64,000 nucleotides of DNA from UBA11164 sp034376725 (lineage in GTDB: Bacteria; Pseudomonadota; Gammaproteobacteria; Xanthomonadales; Xanthomonadaceae): NCBI GenBank assembly GCA_034376725.1, contig JAXMJH010000086.1, positions 1 to 64,000 on the forward strand. Reading direction: 5' to 3'. The position numbers and the translations under genes are program-made. This document shows positions 41,086-53,855 of the stretch, piece after piece. Every line of letters begins with the position of its first letter. The stretch's first letter is position 1. The notes beneath the pieces were generated by a model. That model was not told where the DNA came from and did not search any database. It saw nothing but the letters and a program-made list of their open reading frames with translations.

Positions 41086-42488
41086 TTGCCGTCAGGCGGA
41101 GGGTCGATGGTCTCCAGCGACAGCCGCAGACCGTGACGAACAAGCCAGTCGTGCAGTCGGGCCGAGATGATGCGGTCGCCGCAGGCCAGCAGGGTGCCGT
41201 CGGACGCGAACAGCAAGGGCAGTGCCTGGCGTTGCCAGGGCGGAATGTCCGACTGCTGAAGCAGGTGTTTCAGACTGTGCGAATGGCGTCGGCCCGGCAG
41301 GGTGATCCGTTCGCCGCCGCGACGCGCACGGACAACGACCGGCGGAACGAAACCGGGCCCTGCGCCATCGCCCGATTGCGGGGGAGGCGGGACGAACTCA
41401 GCGCAAGGTTGCAGGCATAGGAGGCGGCCGTCGGCCAGAGGCAGGGGTGTTCGGCCATCCCATGAAACGCTGGCGACTGGCGCAATATCCGCCGATGCCC
41501 AACCGGCATGAAGGGCGTCGCGCCAACGGCGAACCCAGGCGCCGGCCCAATCGAAGCAGGCTGTGCTGTCGGGCGCTGCGTCCAGCAGGTCCGATTCGAT
41601 CCGGGCGATGCCGTTGCCGGGCAGCGGAGGTAGGCCGAGTCGGGTCAGCCACTGGCGCAGCACGCGCGCCCGGCGGCTTGCCGGCAAGGCCAGCAAGCCG
41701 GAGCGATCGAGCCGGTCGGGTGCGGTGGCAGTCAGCCGCAGGAGGATGTCGGCCTCGTCATCGGAAAGCAGCGCGCTGGCCTCGGCACACAGCTCGGCGC
41801 TGCGGGCAAGCGAGCGATCGGCATGCGGCCAGCGCTGCATCAGGACCGGCAGCAGATGCTGGCGCAGCCAGGCGCGATCATTGGCCGAGCCGAAATTGCT
41901 CGGGTCGGCAACTGCCGGCAGGCCCAGCTCGGCCAGGCACTGACGCAGGTGTTCGATGCCGACCGTCAACAAAGGTCGCCAAAGGGTCCCGCTGCCCAGG
42001 GGTCTGGTTAGGCGCATGGCGGCCAGACCGTCCGGCCCGGAGGCGCGCAGCGCCCGCAGCAGGAAAGTCTCGGCCTGATCCTGACGGTGATGGCCGGTCG
42101 CCAGCAGTTCGCCCTTGTCCAGCGCGTCGGCCAGCAGGGCGTAACGGGCATCGCGGGCAGCTGCTTCCAGCCCCAGCCCGCTGTGGCGCTCGACCTGTGC
42201 GCGCAGCACTACCAGCGGCACGTCGAGGCGCGCGCAGAGCTTCTGGCAGTCTGCCGCCCATCGCGCAGATTCCGGGTGCAGACCGTGATCGACGTGCAGC
42301 GCACGCAGGCCGCGCGCACGCGCCTCGGGCATCCCGGCCAATACGCCGAGCAGGGCGGTCGAATCCGGGCCACCGCTGAAGGCGACCGCCAGGTTGCGCT
42401 CCGGCCACTGCTTCAACGCGTCGATCAGCAGGGCGCTCAGCGCTTCGGTTTGCGGCCTTGAGCTGGATTCGCCAGGCGGCAGGGTCAC
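41076..42488 (-). CDS. tilS: tRNA(Ile)-lysidine synthetase
   Basis: 470 residues. Modifies C34 of tRNA-Ile(CAU) to lysidine so that it reads AUA. N-type ATP pyrophosphatase loop SGGPDS at residues 38-43 (LAVAFSGGPDSTALL), LHVDHGLHPESARWA, ATGHHRQDQAETFLLRALRASG, and R-rich LTRPLGSGTLWRPLL. The C-terminal TilS domains end at RLSLETIDPP. Last gene of the minus-strand envelope block, 42 nt after accA. Confidence 0.96.
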   Translation of the reverse strand: MTLPPGESSSRPQTEALSALLIDALKQWPERNLAVAFSGGPDSTALLGVLAGMPEARARGLRALHVDHGLHPESARWAADCQKLCARLDVPLVVLRAQVERHSGLGLEAAARDARYALLADALDKGELLATGHHRQDQAETFLLRALRASGPDGLAAMRLTRPLGSGTLWRPLLTVGIEHLRQCLAELGLPAVADPSNFGSANDRAWLRQHLLPVLMQRWPHADRSLARSAELCAEASALLSDDEADILLRLTATAPDRLDRSGLLALPASRRARVLRQWLTRLGLPPLPGNGIARIESDLLDAAPDSTACFDWAGAWVRRWRDALHAGWASADIAPVASVSWDGRTPLPLADGRLLCLQPCAEFVPPPPQSGDGAGPGFVPPVVVRARRGGERITLPGRRHSHSLKHLLQQSDIPPWQRQALPLLFASDGTLLACGDRIISARLHDWLVRHGLRLSLETIDPPPDGNQR

Positions 42489-42530
42489 GGCAGGTCACGA
42501 TTCGCGCCGCGTACGCGCGCGACAGCGGCC

Positions 42531-43490
42531 TCAAGCGGCTTCGTAGGCACCGTAGCGTCGCAGGCGCTGGTAGCGCTGTTCGAGCAGGGTCGGGGTGTCG
42601 AGGCCGGCCAGTGCATCGAGTTCGTTGATCAGGACGGTGCGCAGTCGGATCGCCATCGAACGCGGGTTGCGGTGCGCACCGCCGGTCGGTTCGCGGATGA
42701 CCTTGTCGACCAGGCCCAGGCCCTTGAGCCGCACCGCTGTCAGGCCCAGTGCATCGGCGGCGTCCTTGGCCTTGTCGGCGGATTTCCACAAAATCGATGC
42801 ACAGCCCTCCGGCGAAATCACCGAATAGGTGCCGTATTGCAGCATCAGCGTGCGGTCGCCAACGCCGATGGCCAGGGCGCCACCGGAGCCGCCTTCGCCG
42901 ATCACGGTACACACAATCGGCACTTTCAGTTCGGCCATCTCGATCAGATTGCGGGCGATGGCCTCGGACTGGCCGCGTTCCTCAGCGCCGATGCCGGGGT
43001 AGGCGCCAGGGGTATCGATGAAGGTCAGAATGGGCAGGCCGAAACGCTCGGCCATGCGCATCAGGCGCAGCGCCTTGCGGTAGCCCTCCGGGCGCGGCAT
43101 GCCGAAGTTCCGCCGCACCTTGCTCTTGGTGTCCCGGCCCTTCTGGTGGCCGATCACCATGACCGATCGACCCGCCATCCGGGCCAGCCCACCAACGATA
43201 GCGGCGTCGTCGGCGTAGGCGCGGTCGCCGGCCAACTCATGAAACTCTTCGCACATCAGGCGCAGATAATCCAGCGTATAGGGCCGAGCCGGATGCCGTG
43301 CGAGCTGGGAAATCTGCCAGGCGCTGAGGTTGCGAAAAATTTCCGCCGTGCGGGAGCGCAGCTTCGCTTCCAGTGCGCGGACTTCACGGTCGATGTCCAT
43401 CGCCTCGCCGTGGCTGGCATCGCGAAGATCTTCGATCTTCGCCTGCAGGTCGGCGATTGGCTGCTCGAAGTCGAGGTAGTTGGGATTCAT
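42531..43490 (-). CDS. accA: acetyl-CoA carboxylase carboxyltransferase subunit alpha
   Basis: 319 residues, identical in length to the E. coli protein. The start ATG 43490-43488 gives MNPNYLDFEQPIADLQAKIE. Crotonase-like carboxyltransferase fold: GHQKGRDTKSKVRRNFGMPRPEGYRKALRLM, FIDTPGAYPGIGAEERGQSEAIARNL, VIGEGGSGGALAIGVGD, MLQYGTYSVISPEGCASILWK. With AccD it transfers carboxyl from biotin to acetyl-CoA, the committed step of fatty-acid synthesis. Conserved downstream neighbour of dnaE. An open frame continues upstream into dnaE but is not coding. Confidence 0.98.
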   Translation of the reverse strand: MNPNYLDFEQPIADLQAKIEDLRDASHGEAMDIDREVRALEAKLRSRTAEIFRNLSAWQISQLARHPARPYTLDYLRLMCEEFHELAGDRAYADDAAIVGGLARMAGRSVMVIGHQKGRDTKSKVRRNFGMPRPEGYRKALRLMRMAERFGLPILTFIDTPGAYPGIGAEERGQSEAIARNLIEMAELKVPIVCTVIGEGGSGGALAIGVGDRTLMLQYGTYSVISPEGCASILWKSADKAKDAADALGLTAVRLKGLGLVDKVIREPTGGAHRNPRSMAIRLRTVLINELDALAGLDTPTLLEQRYQRLRRYGAYEAA

Positions 43491-43564
43491 TCGGCGTCGG
43501 TGCCAGTAGGTGCGTGAAGTATAACGGGCGTGAAGGCGGGGCGAGGCAATCGACGATTCCGCGC

Positions 43565-47140
<3,576 letters not shown>

Positions 47141-47246
47141 GCCGGGGATGCGCGAGGCCGGGACTCAGGGTATCCCCGGGGTAGGCTGGCGACAAGGCTT
47201 GACCGGGCTGCTGGCTTCTGGTCCACGGATCGCGGCGGCCGGCGCT

Positions 47247-47843
47247 TCAGGTGATCGCAAGGGCCAGCTGGCGGGCGACCGGCGCGAAACTCCGGCGATG
47301 CGCTGCGCATGGCCCCAGCCTTTCGAGAGCGTCCAGGTGAGCGCGGGTCGGATATCCCTTGTGCACGGCGAAGCCATAACCAGGGTGGATTTGGTCCAGC
47401 TCGCGCAATAGCCGGTCGCGCTCGACCTTGGCCAGGATCGATGCAGCGGCAATCGCAGGGTCGCTGGCATCGCCGCCGATCACCGCTTCGGCGCGGCAGC
47501 ACAGTCCGGTGGGCAGACGATTGCCATCGATTCTCGCCAGGCCGGGTGCCGGCGACAGCGCGTTGACGCAGCGGCGCATGCCGATCAGGGTGGCCTGAAG
47601 AATATTCAGCGCGTCAATTTCCGCAACCGGGACCGCCGCCAGCCGCCAGGCCAGGGCGCACGCCTTGATCTGCACGGCGAGCGCCTCCCTGCGGTTGGCG
47701 CTCAGGGTCTTGGAGTCGGCCAGGCCGATGATCGGACGGGTGGAATCGAGAATCACCGCCGCCACCAGCACTGGACCCGCCAGCGGGCCGCGGCCGGCCT
47801 CATCGACGCCGGCGATGAGCGGTTCGCCCAGACTTGCCGTCAC
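47247..47843 (-). CDS. rnhB: ribonuclease HII
   Basis: 198 residues. Removes ribonucleotides from DNA. Starts LIAGVDEAGRGPLAGPVLVAAVI with the catalytic DEAGRG (residues about 14-19), LADSKTLSANRREALA, VIGGDASDPAIAAASILAKVERDRLL and HKGYPTRAHLDAL. The start ATG overlaps the lpxB stop by 4 nt (ATGA), so it is translated with the lipid A genes, as in E. coli. Confidence 0.98.
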   Translation of the reverse strand: MTASLGEPLIAGVDEAGRGPLAGPVLVAAVILDSTRPIIGLADSKTLSANRREALAVQIKACALAWRLAAVPVAEIDALNILQATLIGMRRCVNALSPAPGLARIDGNRLPTGLCCRAEAVIGGDASDPAIAAASILAKVERDRLLRELDQIHPGYGFAVHKGYPTRAHLDALERLGPCAAHRRSFAPVARQLALAIT

Positions 47844-49012
47844 GACAGCAGCTCGGCGACGGCATCGGCCGCCCGTTCGGAGGCGCCCTGGCGCAGTTGC
47901 TCATGGATGTCGAGAAATCGGGGGGTCAGCCGGTCGATTGCGTCTGGGTGATCGAGCCAGTGCTGAAGACCCGCAGTGATGTTTTCCGGCGTGCAGTCTT
48001 CCTGGAGCAGTTCGGGAACCAGCGCCTCGCCGGCCAGCACGTTGGGCAGGCTGTAGTGCCGGGTTTTCATCAGCTTCAGGCGGCGGACCAGCCAGGCCGT
48101 CACTGGCGATATGCGGTACGCCACCACCATCGGCCGCTTGGCCAGCAGGGCCTCCAGAGTGGCGGTGCCGGAAGCGAGCAGGACCAGATCGCTGGCGATC
48201 ATCGCCTCATGGGCCTGTCCATCGAGGATTCGCGCCACATTGCCACCGCCAGCCGCTTCGAATGCCTGCCGACAGGCCGTATTGGCCATCGGTGCGACCA
48301 CCTTCATGGTTGGGTTGTTCAGCAGCAGATCGCCCAGCGCCTCCACGAAGATCGGCGCGAGCCGCCTGACCTCGGCGACCCGAGAGCCCGGGAGGACCGC
48401 CAATACCGGTGCGTTCGGCGGCAGGCGCAAGGTTTCGCGCGCGGCCCGTTGGTCGTTTTTCAGCGGGAATCGGTCGGCCAGTGGATGGCCGACGAATCGC
48501 GCATCCACGTTATGGCGCGCATAGATCGGCGGCTCCATCGGGAACAGGCAAAGCACGCGATCGGCACTCTCGGCGATACGCGCGGCGCGGCTCTCGCGCC
48601 ACGCCCAGATCGAAGGGCTGACGTAGTGCACCGTGCGCACCCCGGCCCGCTTGAGGGTCCGCTCTATACCCAGGTTGAAGTCCGGCGCATCGATGCCGAT
48701 GAACACGTCAGGCTGCCAATCCAGAACAGCGCGGATCACGTTGCGTCGAAGCCGCAGCAGGCGCGGGAGGTGCAGCAGCACTTCTGCCAGGCCCATGACC
48801 GACAGTTCGCCGCAGTCGTGCCAGATGTCCATCCCGGCAGACGCCATGGCCGCGCCGCCGATACCGGCAAACCGGGCATTCGGACAACGCGTTCGCAGCG
48901 AACGGATCAGATCTGCCCCCAGGCCATCGCCGGAAGCTTCGCCGGCTACCAGCGCGATACGCGGATACCCGGGTGGTTCAGCCGGATGTGGGTGATGGGC
49001 AGAGTCGGTCAC
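47840..49012 (-). CDS. lpxB: lipid-A-disaccharide synthase
   Basis: 390 residues from GTG 49012-49010, close to the 382 of E. coli; longer in-frame starts up to 49156 would overlap lpxA. Glycosyltransferase family 19. Motifs: IALVAGEASGDGLGADLI, ARFAGIGGAAMASAGMDIWHD, SVMGLAEVLLHLP, VFIGIDAPDFNLGIE, HYVSPSIWAWR, FVGHPLAD, VLAVLPGSRVAEVRRL and LLASGTATLEALLAKRPMVVAYR. Joins UDP-diacylglucosamine and lipid X at the inner membrane. The ribosome site for the chosen GTG is weak. Confidence 0.96.
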   Translation of the reverse strand: MTDSAHHPHPAEPPGYPRIALVAGEASGDGLGADLIRSLRTRCPNARFAGIGGAAMASAGMDIWHDCGELSVMGLAEVLLHLPRLLRLRRNVIRAVLDWQPDVFIGIDAPDFNLGIERTLKRAGVRTVHYVSPSIWAWRESRAARIAESADRVLCLFPMEPPIYARHNVDARFVGHPLADRFPLKNDQRAARETLRLPPNAPVLAVLPGSRVAEVRRLAPIFVEALGDLLLNNPTMKVVAPMANTACRQAFEAAGGGNVARILDGQAHEAMIASDLVLLASGTATLEALLAKRPMVVAYRISPVTAWLVRRLKLMKTRHYSLPNVLAGEALVPELLQEDCTPENITAGLQHWLDHPDAIDRLTPRFLDIHEQLRQGASERAADAVAELLS

Positions 49013-49124
49013 GCAGGCAATGATAGCCGGTGACCGGCGTCCACCGCTGCCGGTGGTGACCAAAAGTGTTTGGTCGAGCGTGACCCGCTCGTCGTGGCCA
49101 CGGGGCAAACCGGGCAGGTTTGAC

Positions 49125-49895
49125 TCAGCGCAGCAGCGAGCGGTCGCTGCCTTCAATGAATTTGAGCATGTCGGCCACTTCGGCGGAGTCGCTCGCTGCC
49201 TCGCGCATCTGTTGCAATGCCTCGGCCATCGGGCGGCCGGAGACGTACAGGGCTCGGTAGGCTCGCTTGATGGCGCTGACGCTGTGCGGTGCGAAGCCGC
49301 GACGCTTCAGACCCTCGCTGTTGATGCCGCGCGGTCGCGCGTAGTGGCCGGCGACCATCACGAACGGCGGGACATCGCCGTTGATCTGGCAGCCCATGCC
49401 GACAAAGGCGTGAGCACCGATGCGGCAATACTGGTGAATGCCGGTGAGCCCGCCGATGATCGCCCAGTCGTCCACCACCACGTGCCCGGCCAGGGTGGCA
49501 TTGTTGGCCATCACGATGTGGCTGCCGATGCGGCAGTCGTGGGCGATGTGCACCGCAGCCATGATCCAGTTGTCGTCGCCGATGGTGGTGACGCCGGCAT
49601 CCTGGACGGTGCCGCGCGAGATGGTGACGTGTTCGCGGAAGGTATTGCCGTTGCCGATGGTCAGCGTGGTCGGCTCGCCGGCGTATTTCTTGTCTTGTGG
49701 CGCGCCGCCGATTACCGAAAAGGCGTGGAATCGGTTATCGCGCCCGATGCGTGTCGGCCCTTCCAGAACGACGTGGTTGTCGATCCGGGTGCCTTCGCCA
49801 ATCTCCACCCCGGCGCCGATGATGCTGAACGCGCCCACCGATACGCCGTCGGCAAGACGGGCTTCGGGGTCGACGATGGCGCTGGGGTGGATCAT
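49125..49895 (-). CDS. lpxA: UDP-N-acetylglucosamine acyltransferase
   Basis: 256 residues from ATG 49895-49893, 2 nt after the fabZ stop codon. Left-handed beta-helix of hexapeptide repeats (MIHPSAIVDPEARLADGVSVGAFSIIG), RFHAFSVIGGAPQDKKYAGEPTTL, catalytic His in MAAVHIAHDCRIGSHIVMAN, and a C-terminal helical domain (AIKRAYRALYVSG). First step of lipid A synthesis. Acyl-chain length preference cannot be told by eye. Confidence 0.98.
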   Translation of the reverse strand: MIHPSAIVDPEARLADGVSVGAFSIIGAGVEIGEGTRIDNHVVLEGPTRIGRDNRFHAFSVIGGAPQDKKYAGEPTTLTIGNGNTFREHVTISRGTVQDAGVTTIGDDNWIMAAVHIAHDCRIGSHIVMANNATLAGHVVVDDWAIIGGLTGIHQYCRIGAHAFVGMGCQINGDVPPFVMVAGHYARPRGINSEGLKRRGFAPHSVSAIKRAYRALYVSGRPMAEALQQMREAASDSAEVADMLKFIEGSDRSLLR

Positions 49896-49897
49896 CT

Positions 49898-50371
49898 TCA
49901 GCTGATGTCGGCGCAGGTGATCTGTGCCTCGGCAACGATCTTGCCGGCCACCGAGGCCGTACACCGATAGCGGGCGATATTGCGGATCTCGCGGGCCAGC
50001 TCGGCCTCCAGAGTGAGTTGGTCACCAGGTATTACGGCCTGCAAGAAGCGCGCACTTTCGATTTTTGCCAGGTAGAAGATGCTTCCGAGCGCGCGGCCGC
50101 TGCCGGGTGCGGCAACGGTGCGCGAGAGCTGAGTCAGCAAGCCTGCCGTCTGCGCCATGGCCTCGATCAGCAGGACGCCGGGCATGATTGGACGATCGGG
50201 AAAATGGCCCTGGAAAAACGGCTCGTTGATGGTCACGTTCTTGATCGCCGAAAGCCGCTCGCGCGCCTCGAAGGCGATGACCCGATCGACCAGCAGGAAG
50301 GGAAAGCGATGCGGAAGCAGCTCCCGTATCCGGTCGATCTCGATCGGCAATGCGACCCGTTGCTCAGTCAT
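49898..50371 (-). CDS. fabZ: 3-hydroxyacyl-ACP dehydratase FabZ
   Basis: 157 residues. Hot-dog fold with IRELLPHRFPFLLVDRVI, catalytic His in FFQGHFPDRPIMPGVLLIEAMAQTAG, where Glu is the partner. Dehydrates 3-hydroxyacyl-ACP in fatty-acid elongation. The start overlaps lpxD by 8 nt; 2-nt gap to lpxA. Its place between lpxD and lpxA balances membrane fatty acid and lipid A demand in gammaproteobacteria. Confidence 0.98.
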   Translation of the reverse strand: MTEQRVALPIEIDRIRELLPHRFPFLLVDRVIAFEARERLSAIKNVTINEPFFQGHFPDRPIMPGVLLIEAMAQTAGLLTQLSRTVAAPGSGRALGSIFYLAKIESARFLQAVIPGDQLTLEAELAREIRNIARYRCTASVAGKIVAEAQITCADIS

Positions 50372-51431
50372 GTCCCTCGGTGTCCTTCTTGTTGTTGAGC
50401 GCCAGAAGGCGCCGAGTGGTGTCGTTCAAATGATGCAGTCGTACCAGATTGCGCTGCCATTGGCGTTGATCCTGCGCCGGAATTCCCGAACCGTAAACGC
50501 CAGGCGAGCGAATCGAACTCGACACCATGCTGAATCCGGTCACCGTGACATCGTCGCAAATCTCCAGATGACCCACGACGCCGACCGCGCCACCGAGCAG
50601 GCAGCGGCGGCCGATTCGGGTCGAGCCGGCCACGCCGACGCAGCCGGCCAGGGCGGTGTGTGCGCCGATGCGAACGTTATGGCCAATCTGTACCTGATTG
50701 TCCAGGCGGACGTCTTCCTCCAGCACAGTGTCTTCCAGTGCGCCCCGGTCGATGGTGGTGTTCGCCCCGATTTCGCAGTCGTCTCCGACGGTCACGCCGC
50801 CGAGCTGTGGCACCTTGAGCCATCGGCCATCGGCTTTGGCCAGGCCAAAGCCTTCCGCGCCTAGAACTGCGCCCGGATGAATGAGCACGCGACGGCCCAG
50901 CGCGACGCGGTCGACCAGAGTCACCCGCGCGACCAGTTCGCAGCCGTCGCCCACCGCACAGTCCTCGCCGATCACGCAGCCGGGGCCAACCACCACACCG
51001 GCTCCGATCCGGCTTCTTTCGCCGATGCTGCTGTGCGGGCCGATGTGCGCGGCCGGATCGATCCACGCGCTCCCGGCAACAACAGCAGTTGGGTGGATGC
51101 CGGGCGGGCGGATGGGCTTTGCCTCGAAGGCGCGGGCGATCAGTGCGAACGATCGATACGGCTCTGCGCTGATCAGTCGGTCGACCGGGCACGCCTGGGC
51201 ATCGGACTCGCTGACGATGACGGCGGCAGCGCGGCAGTCCGCCAGCTGACTGCGATAACGCGAATTTGCCAGGAAGCTGATCTGGTTTGGGCCCGCACCG
51301 GCCAGAGTGGCAACGCCGTCGACCACCCGCGCGCCGTCGCCGAGCAGCTCGCACTCGCCACGTCGGGCCAGCTCCGCCAACGTGAAGGAACGCGGTGGGC
51401 GGTCGCCGGGCTGCGGGGTGCTGGAGGCCAT
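50364..51431 (-). CDS. lpxD: UDP-3-O-(3-hydroxyacyl)glucosamine N-acyltransferase
   Basis: 355 residues from ATG 51431-51429. N-terminal uridine-binding domain (FTLAELARRGECELLGDGARVVDGVATLAGAGPNQISFL), then hexapeptide beta-helix (GIHPTAVVAGSAWIDPAAHIGPHSSIGERSRIG), GANTTIDRGALEDTVLEEDVRLDNQVQIGHNVRIG with the catalytic His, and a C-terminal helix with WQRNLVRLHHL. Third step of lipid A synthesis. It starts 13 nt after the bamA stop; skp, which commonly sits between bamA and lpxD, is missing. Confidence 0.97.
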   Translation of the reverse strand: MASSTPQPGDRPPRSFTLAELARRGECELLGDGARVVDGVATLAGAGPNQISFLANSRYRSQLADCRAAAVIVSESDAQACPVDRLISAEPYRSFALIARAFEAKPIRPPGIHPTAVVAGSAWIDPAAHIGPHSSIGERSRIGAGVVVGPGCVIGEDCAVGDGCELVARVTLVDRVALGRRVLIHPGAVLGAEGFGLAKADGRWLKVPQLGGVTVGDDCEIGANTTIDRGALEDTVLEEDVRLDNQVQIGHNVRIGAHTALAGCVGVAGSTRIGRRCLLGGAVGVVGHLEICDDVTVTGFSMVSSSIRSPGVYGSGIPAQDQRQWQRNLVRLHHLNDTTRRLLALNNKKDTEGHD

Positions 51432-51444
51432 CTTCGAGTTCCGC

Positions 51445-53793
51445 TCAGAACGCGGTTCCGAAGGTGAACTGCAAGCGTTCCAGTTCGTCGTCCGCCTTGT
51501 CGCGCAGCGGAATGGCATAGCTGATGATGATCGGGCCTACCGGGGCCTGCCACTGCAGGGAAACGCCGTAGGAGGCACGCAGCTCGCTCTGCTCGAAGCC
51601 GTCGATCCCGTCGAACACGTTGCCGACATCGATAAACGCCGCCACACGCGCGGCATCGGTCTTGAACAAAGAGGGAAAAACGAAGTCGACGCCGCCAACG
51701 GTCTTCAGCGAGCCGCCCAGTGGCTGCCGGAAGGTGCTCAGCTCGGCAAACCCGACCGGGCCAAGGGTGTTGTCGCGGAAGCCGCGGACCGATCGGGTGC
51801 CGCCGGCGATGAAGTTCTCGAAGAACGGCAGCTCCTTGACATCGCCGTAACCATCGCCGAAGCCCAGATCCAATCGGCTGTTGAGCACCACCCACCGGTG
51901 CAGCGGGAGGAAGTGCGACAGCTGGTACTGGACTTTGTAGTACTCGGCCGTAGAGCCGGGCAGGGTGGCTTCCAGCGATAGTCGCTGCGAGAGACCGCGG
52001 GTGGGTACGAAGAAATGATTTCGCGAATCGCGCGACCAGAATACTTCTGCCCGCCAGGACTTGAACGTTCGATTGCCGACGCGGTTGATGAAGTCGAGAA
52101 ACTCGACTGGCGAAAAGCCGTCGAGCACGAAGATCTGGTTGCTGTCGATACCGAAGCGAACGCCGATCGAGTCGGTCTCGGAGAGCGGGACGCCAAACGT
52201 GGCCGATGCACCGAAGGTGTCCGAGGTGAAGCGCGCCAGGTTCGCGTCGACTGCCTGGAAGTCTCGGAAGAAGAAGTTGTAACCGACCGAGATCCCGTCG
52301 TCAGTGAAGTACGGATCGATAAAACCGAAATCCAGACGGTTGGAGAAGGTGTTTCGCTGCACGGTGGCAGAAACCCGGGTGCCGGTGCCCAGGAAGTTGT
52401 CCTGGACCACCTGTACCGTGGTGATCAGGCCCGAGACCTGCGAGAAACCGAGGCCAAAGGTGAACTGGCCGGCATTGCGCTCGGTCACCTTGACTACCAG
52501 GTCGACCTGGTCGGGTGTGCCCTGGAGCCGCTCGGTTTCGATGTCGACATTCTCGAAAAACCCAAGGCGCTGCAGACGCACCTTGGATCGATCGATGGCG
52601 GCCTGCGAATACCAGGCGCCCTCGAACTGACGCAGTTCCCGCCGGACGACATCGTCGGAAGTCTGTAGATTTCCATTGATTTGAATCCGCCGCACGAACA
52701 CGCGAGGTCCGGGGTCGACGAACAGTTTGAGATCGACCGTCTTGTCTTCCCGGTTCACGTCCGGGATCGGGGTCACTTCGGAGAAGGCATAGCCGATGTT
52801 GGCCAGCACCGACATGATCGCGTCAGAGCTCATCTCGATCAGCCTGCGCGAAAAGATCATGCCCGGTACCAGCCTGACCAGCGCCTCGACCTGCTCCTGC
52901 GGCAGAATGGTGTCGCCGGTCACTTCGACCTTGGAAACAGTGTAGACATCGCCTTCGACGATGTTCGCGGTAATCGCCATGTCGCGCAGATCAGGGCTGA
53001 TCTCGACCTGCTGCGACTCGATGCTGAAGTCGACATAGCCGCGGTCCAGATACCAGGCGTTGAGTTTTTCCAGATCGCCGGACAGTTTTTCGCGCGAATA
53101 CTGATCGTCGCGCCGGAACCAGGACATCCAGTTGGTGGTGTCCGACTCCCAGCGTTGCCGAAGGTCTTTCTCCTTGAACTGTTCATTGCCGACGATGTTG
53201 ATATGTCGGATGCGCGAGGCCTTGCCCTCGGTGATGTCAAGCGTCAGCGAGACCCGATTGCGGTCCAGCGGCGTCACTTGCGGATCGATGCGGGCGTTGT
53301 ACTTGCCGCGGTTGTTGTACTGGCGGAACAGCTCCTGCACCAGCCGGTCGAGGTTCTTGCGGTCGAAGGTGTCGCCCTCGGCAAGGCCAGCCTCACCCAT
53401 GACCCGTGTCAACTCGTCGGTCTTGATGTCCTTGTTGCCGATCAACGTGACTTTGTCGATCGCTGGGCGCTCGGTAAGAGTGACAACCAGAATGTCGCCC
53501 TGGCGGGCGACCTGCACATCATTGAAAAAACCGCTGGCGAACAGCGAGCGCACCGCCCCGGCGATGACCGCCCGGTCGACTCGGTCGCCGCGCTGGATCG
53601 GCAGATGCGTGAATGCCGTGCCCGCTGCGATGCGCTGAAGGCCTTCCAGACGGATGTCGGAGACGATGAACCCCTCCGGGATGCCGGCCGCGGGGGCAGG
53701 CTGGGGCACCAGCATTTGTGCATGGATGGGGCTGGTGGCGAGTGCGCTGGCCAGGGCCAGGGCCAGCAGGCGGGGTTTGATATGTGGCGGCAT
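51445..53793 (-). CDS. bamA: outer membrane protein assembly factor BamA
   Basis: 782 residues. Signal peptide (LLALALASALATSPIHAQ), five POTRA domains (about residues 35-430: FIVSDIRLEGLQRIAAGTAF, ILVVTLTERPAIDKVTLIGNKDIK, ASRIRHINIVGNEQF, VYTVSKVEVTGDTILP, RVFVRRIQINGNLQTSDDVVRREL) and a 16-strand barrel (from about 435). The conserved loop 6 motif reads VRGFRDNTLGP (VRGF). Ends with the aromatic signal FGTAF. Core of the BAM machine inserting barrels. Between rseP and lpxD. Confidence 0.98.
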   Translation of the reverse strand: MPPHIKPRLLALALASALATSPIHAQMLVPQPAPAAGIPEGFIVSDIRLEGLQRIAAGTAFTHLPIQRGDRVDRAVIAGAVRSLFASGFFNDVQVARQGDILVVTLTERPAIDKVTLIGNKDIKTDELTRVMGEAGLAEGDTFDRKNLDRLVQELFRQYNNRGKYNARIDPQVTPLDRNRVSLTLDITEGKASRIRHINIVGNEQFKEKDLRQRWESDTTNWMSWFRRDDQYSREKLSGDLEKLNAWYLDRGYVDFSIESQQVEISPDLRDMAITANIVEGDVYTVSKVEVTGDTILPQEQVEALVRLVPGMIFSRRLIEMSSDAIMSVLANIGYAFSEVTPIPDVNREDKTVDLKLFVDPGPRVFVRRIQINGNLQTSDDVVRRELRQFEGAWYSQAAIDRSKVRLQRLGFFENVDIETERLQGTPDQVDLVVKVTERNAGQFTFGLGFSQVSGLITTVQVVQDNFLGTGTRVSATVQRNTFSNRLDFGFIDPYFTDDGISVGYNFFFRDFQAVDANLARFTSDTFGASATFGVPLSETDSIGVRFGIDSNQIFVLDGFSPVEFLDFINRVGNRTFKSWRAEVFWSRDSRNHFFVPTRGLSQRLSLEATLPGSTAEYYKVQYQLSHFLPLHRWVVLNSRLDLGFGDGYGDVKELPFFENFIAGGTRSVRGFRDNTLGPVGFAELSTFRQPLGGSLKTVGGVDFVFPSLFKTDAARVAAFIDVGNVFDGIDGFEQSELRASYGVSLQWQAPVGPIIISYAIPLRDKADDELERLQFTFGTAF

Positions 53794-53855
53794 TCGAAGG
53801 ATCCGATACGAGTGGGACGCACGATGGCGGCCCGGGACAAGGGTGGGTTCCGGGC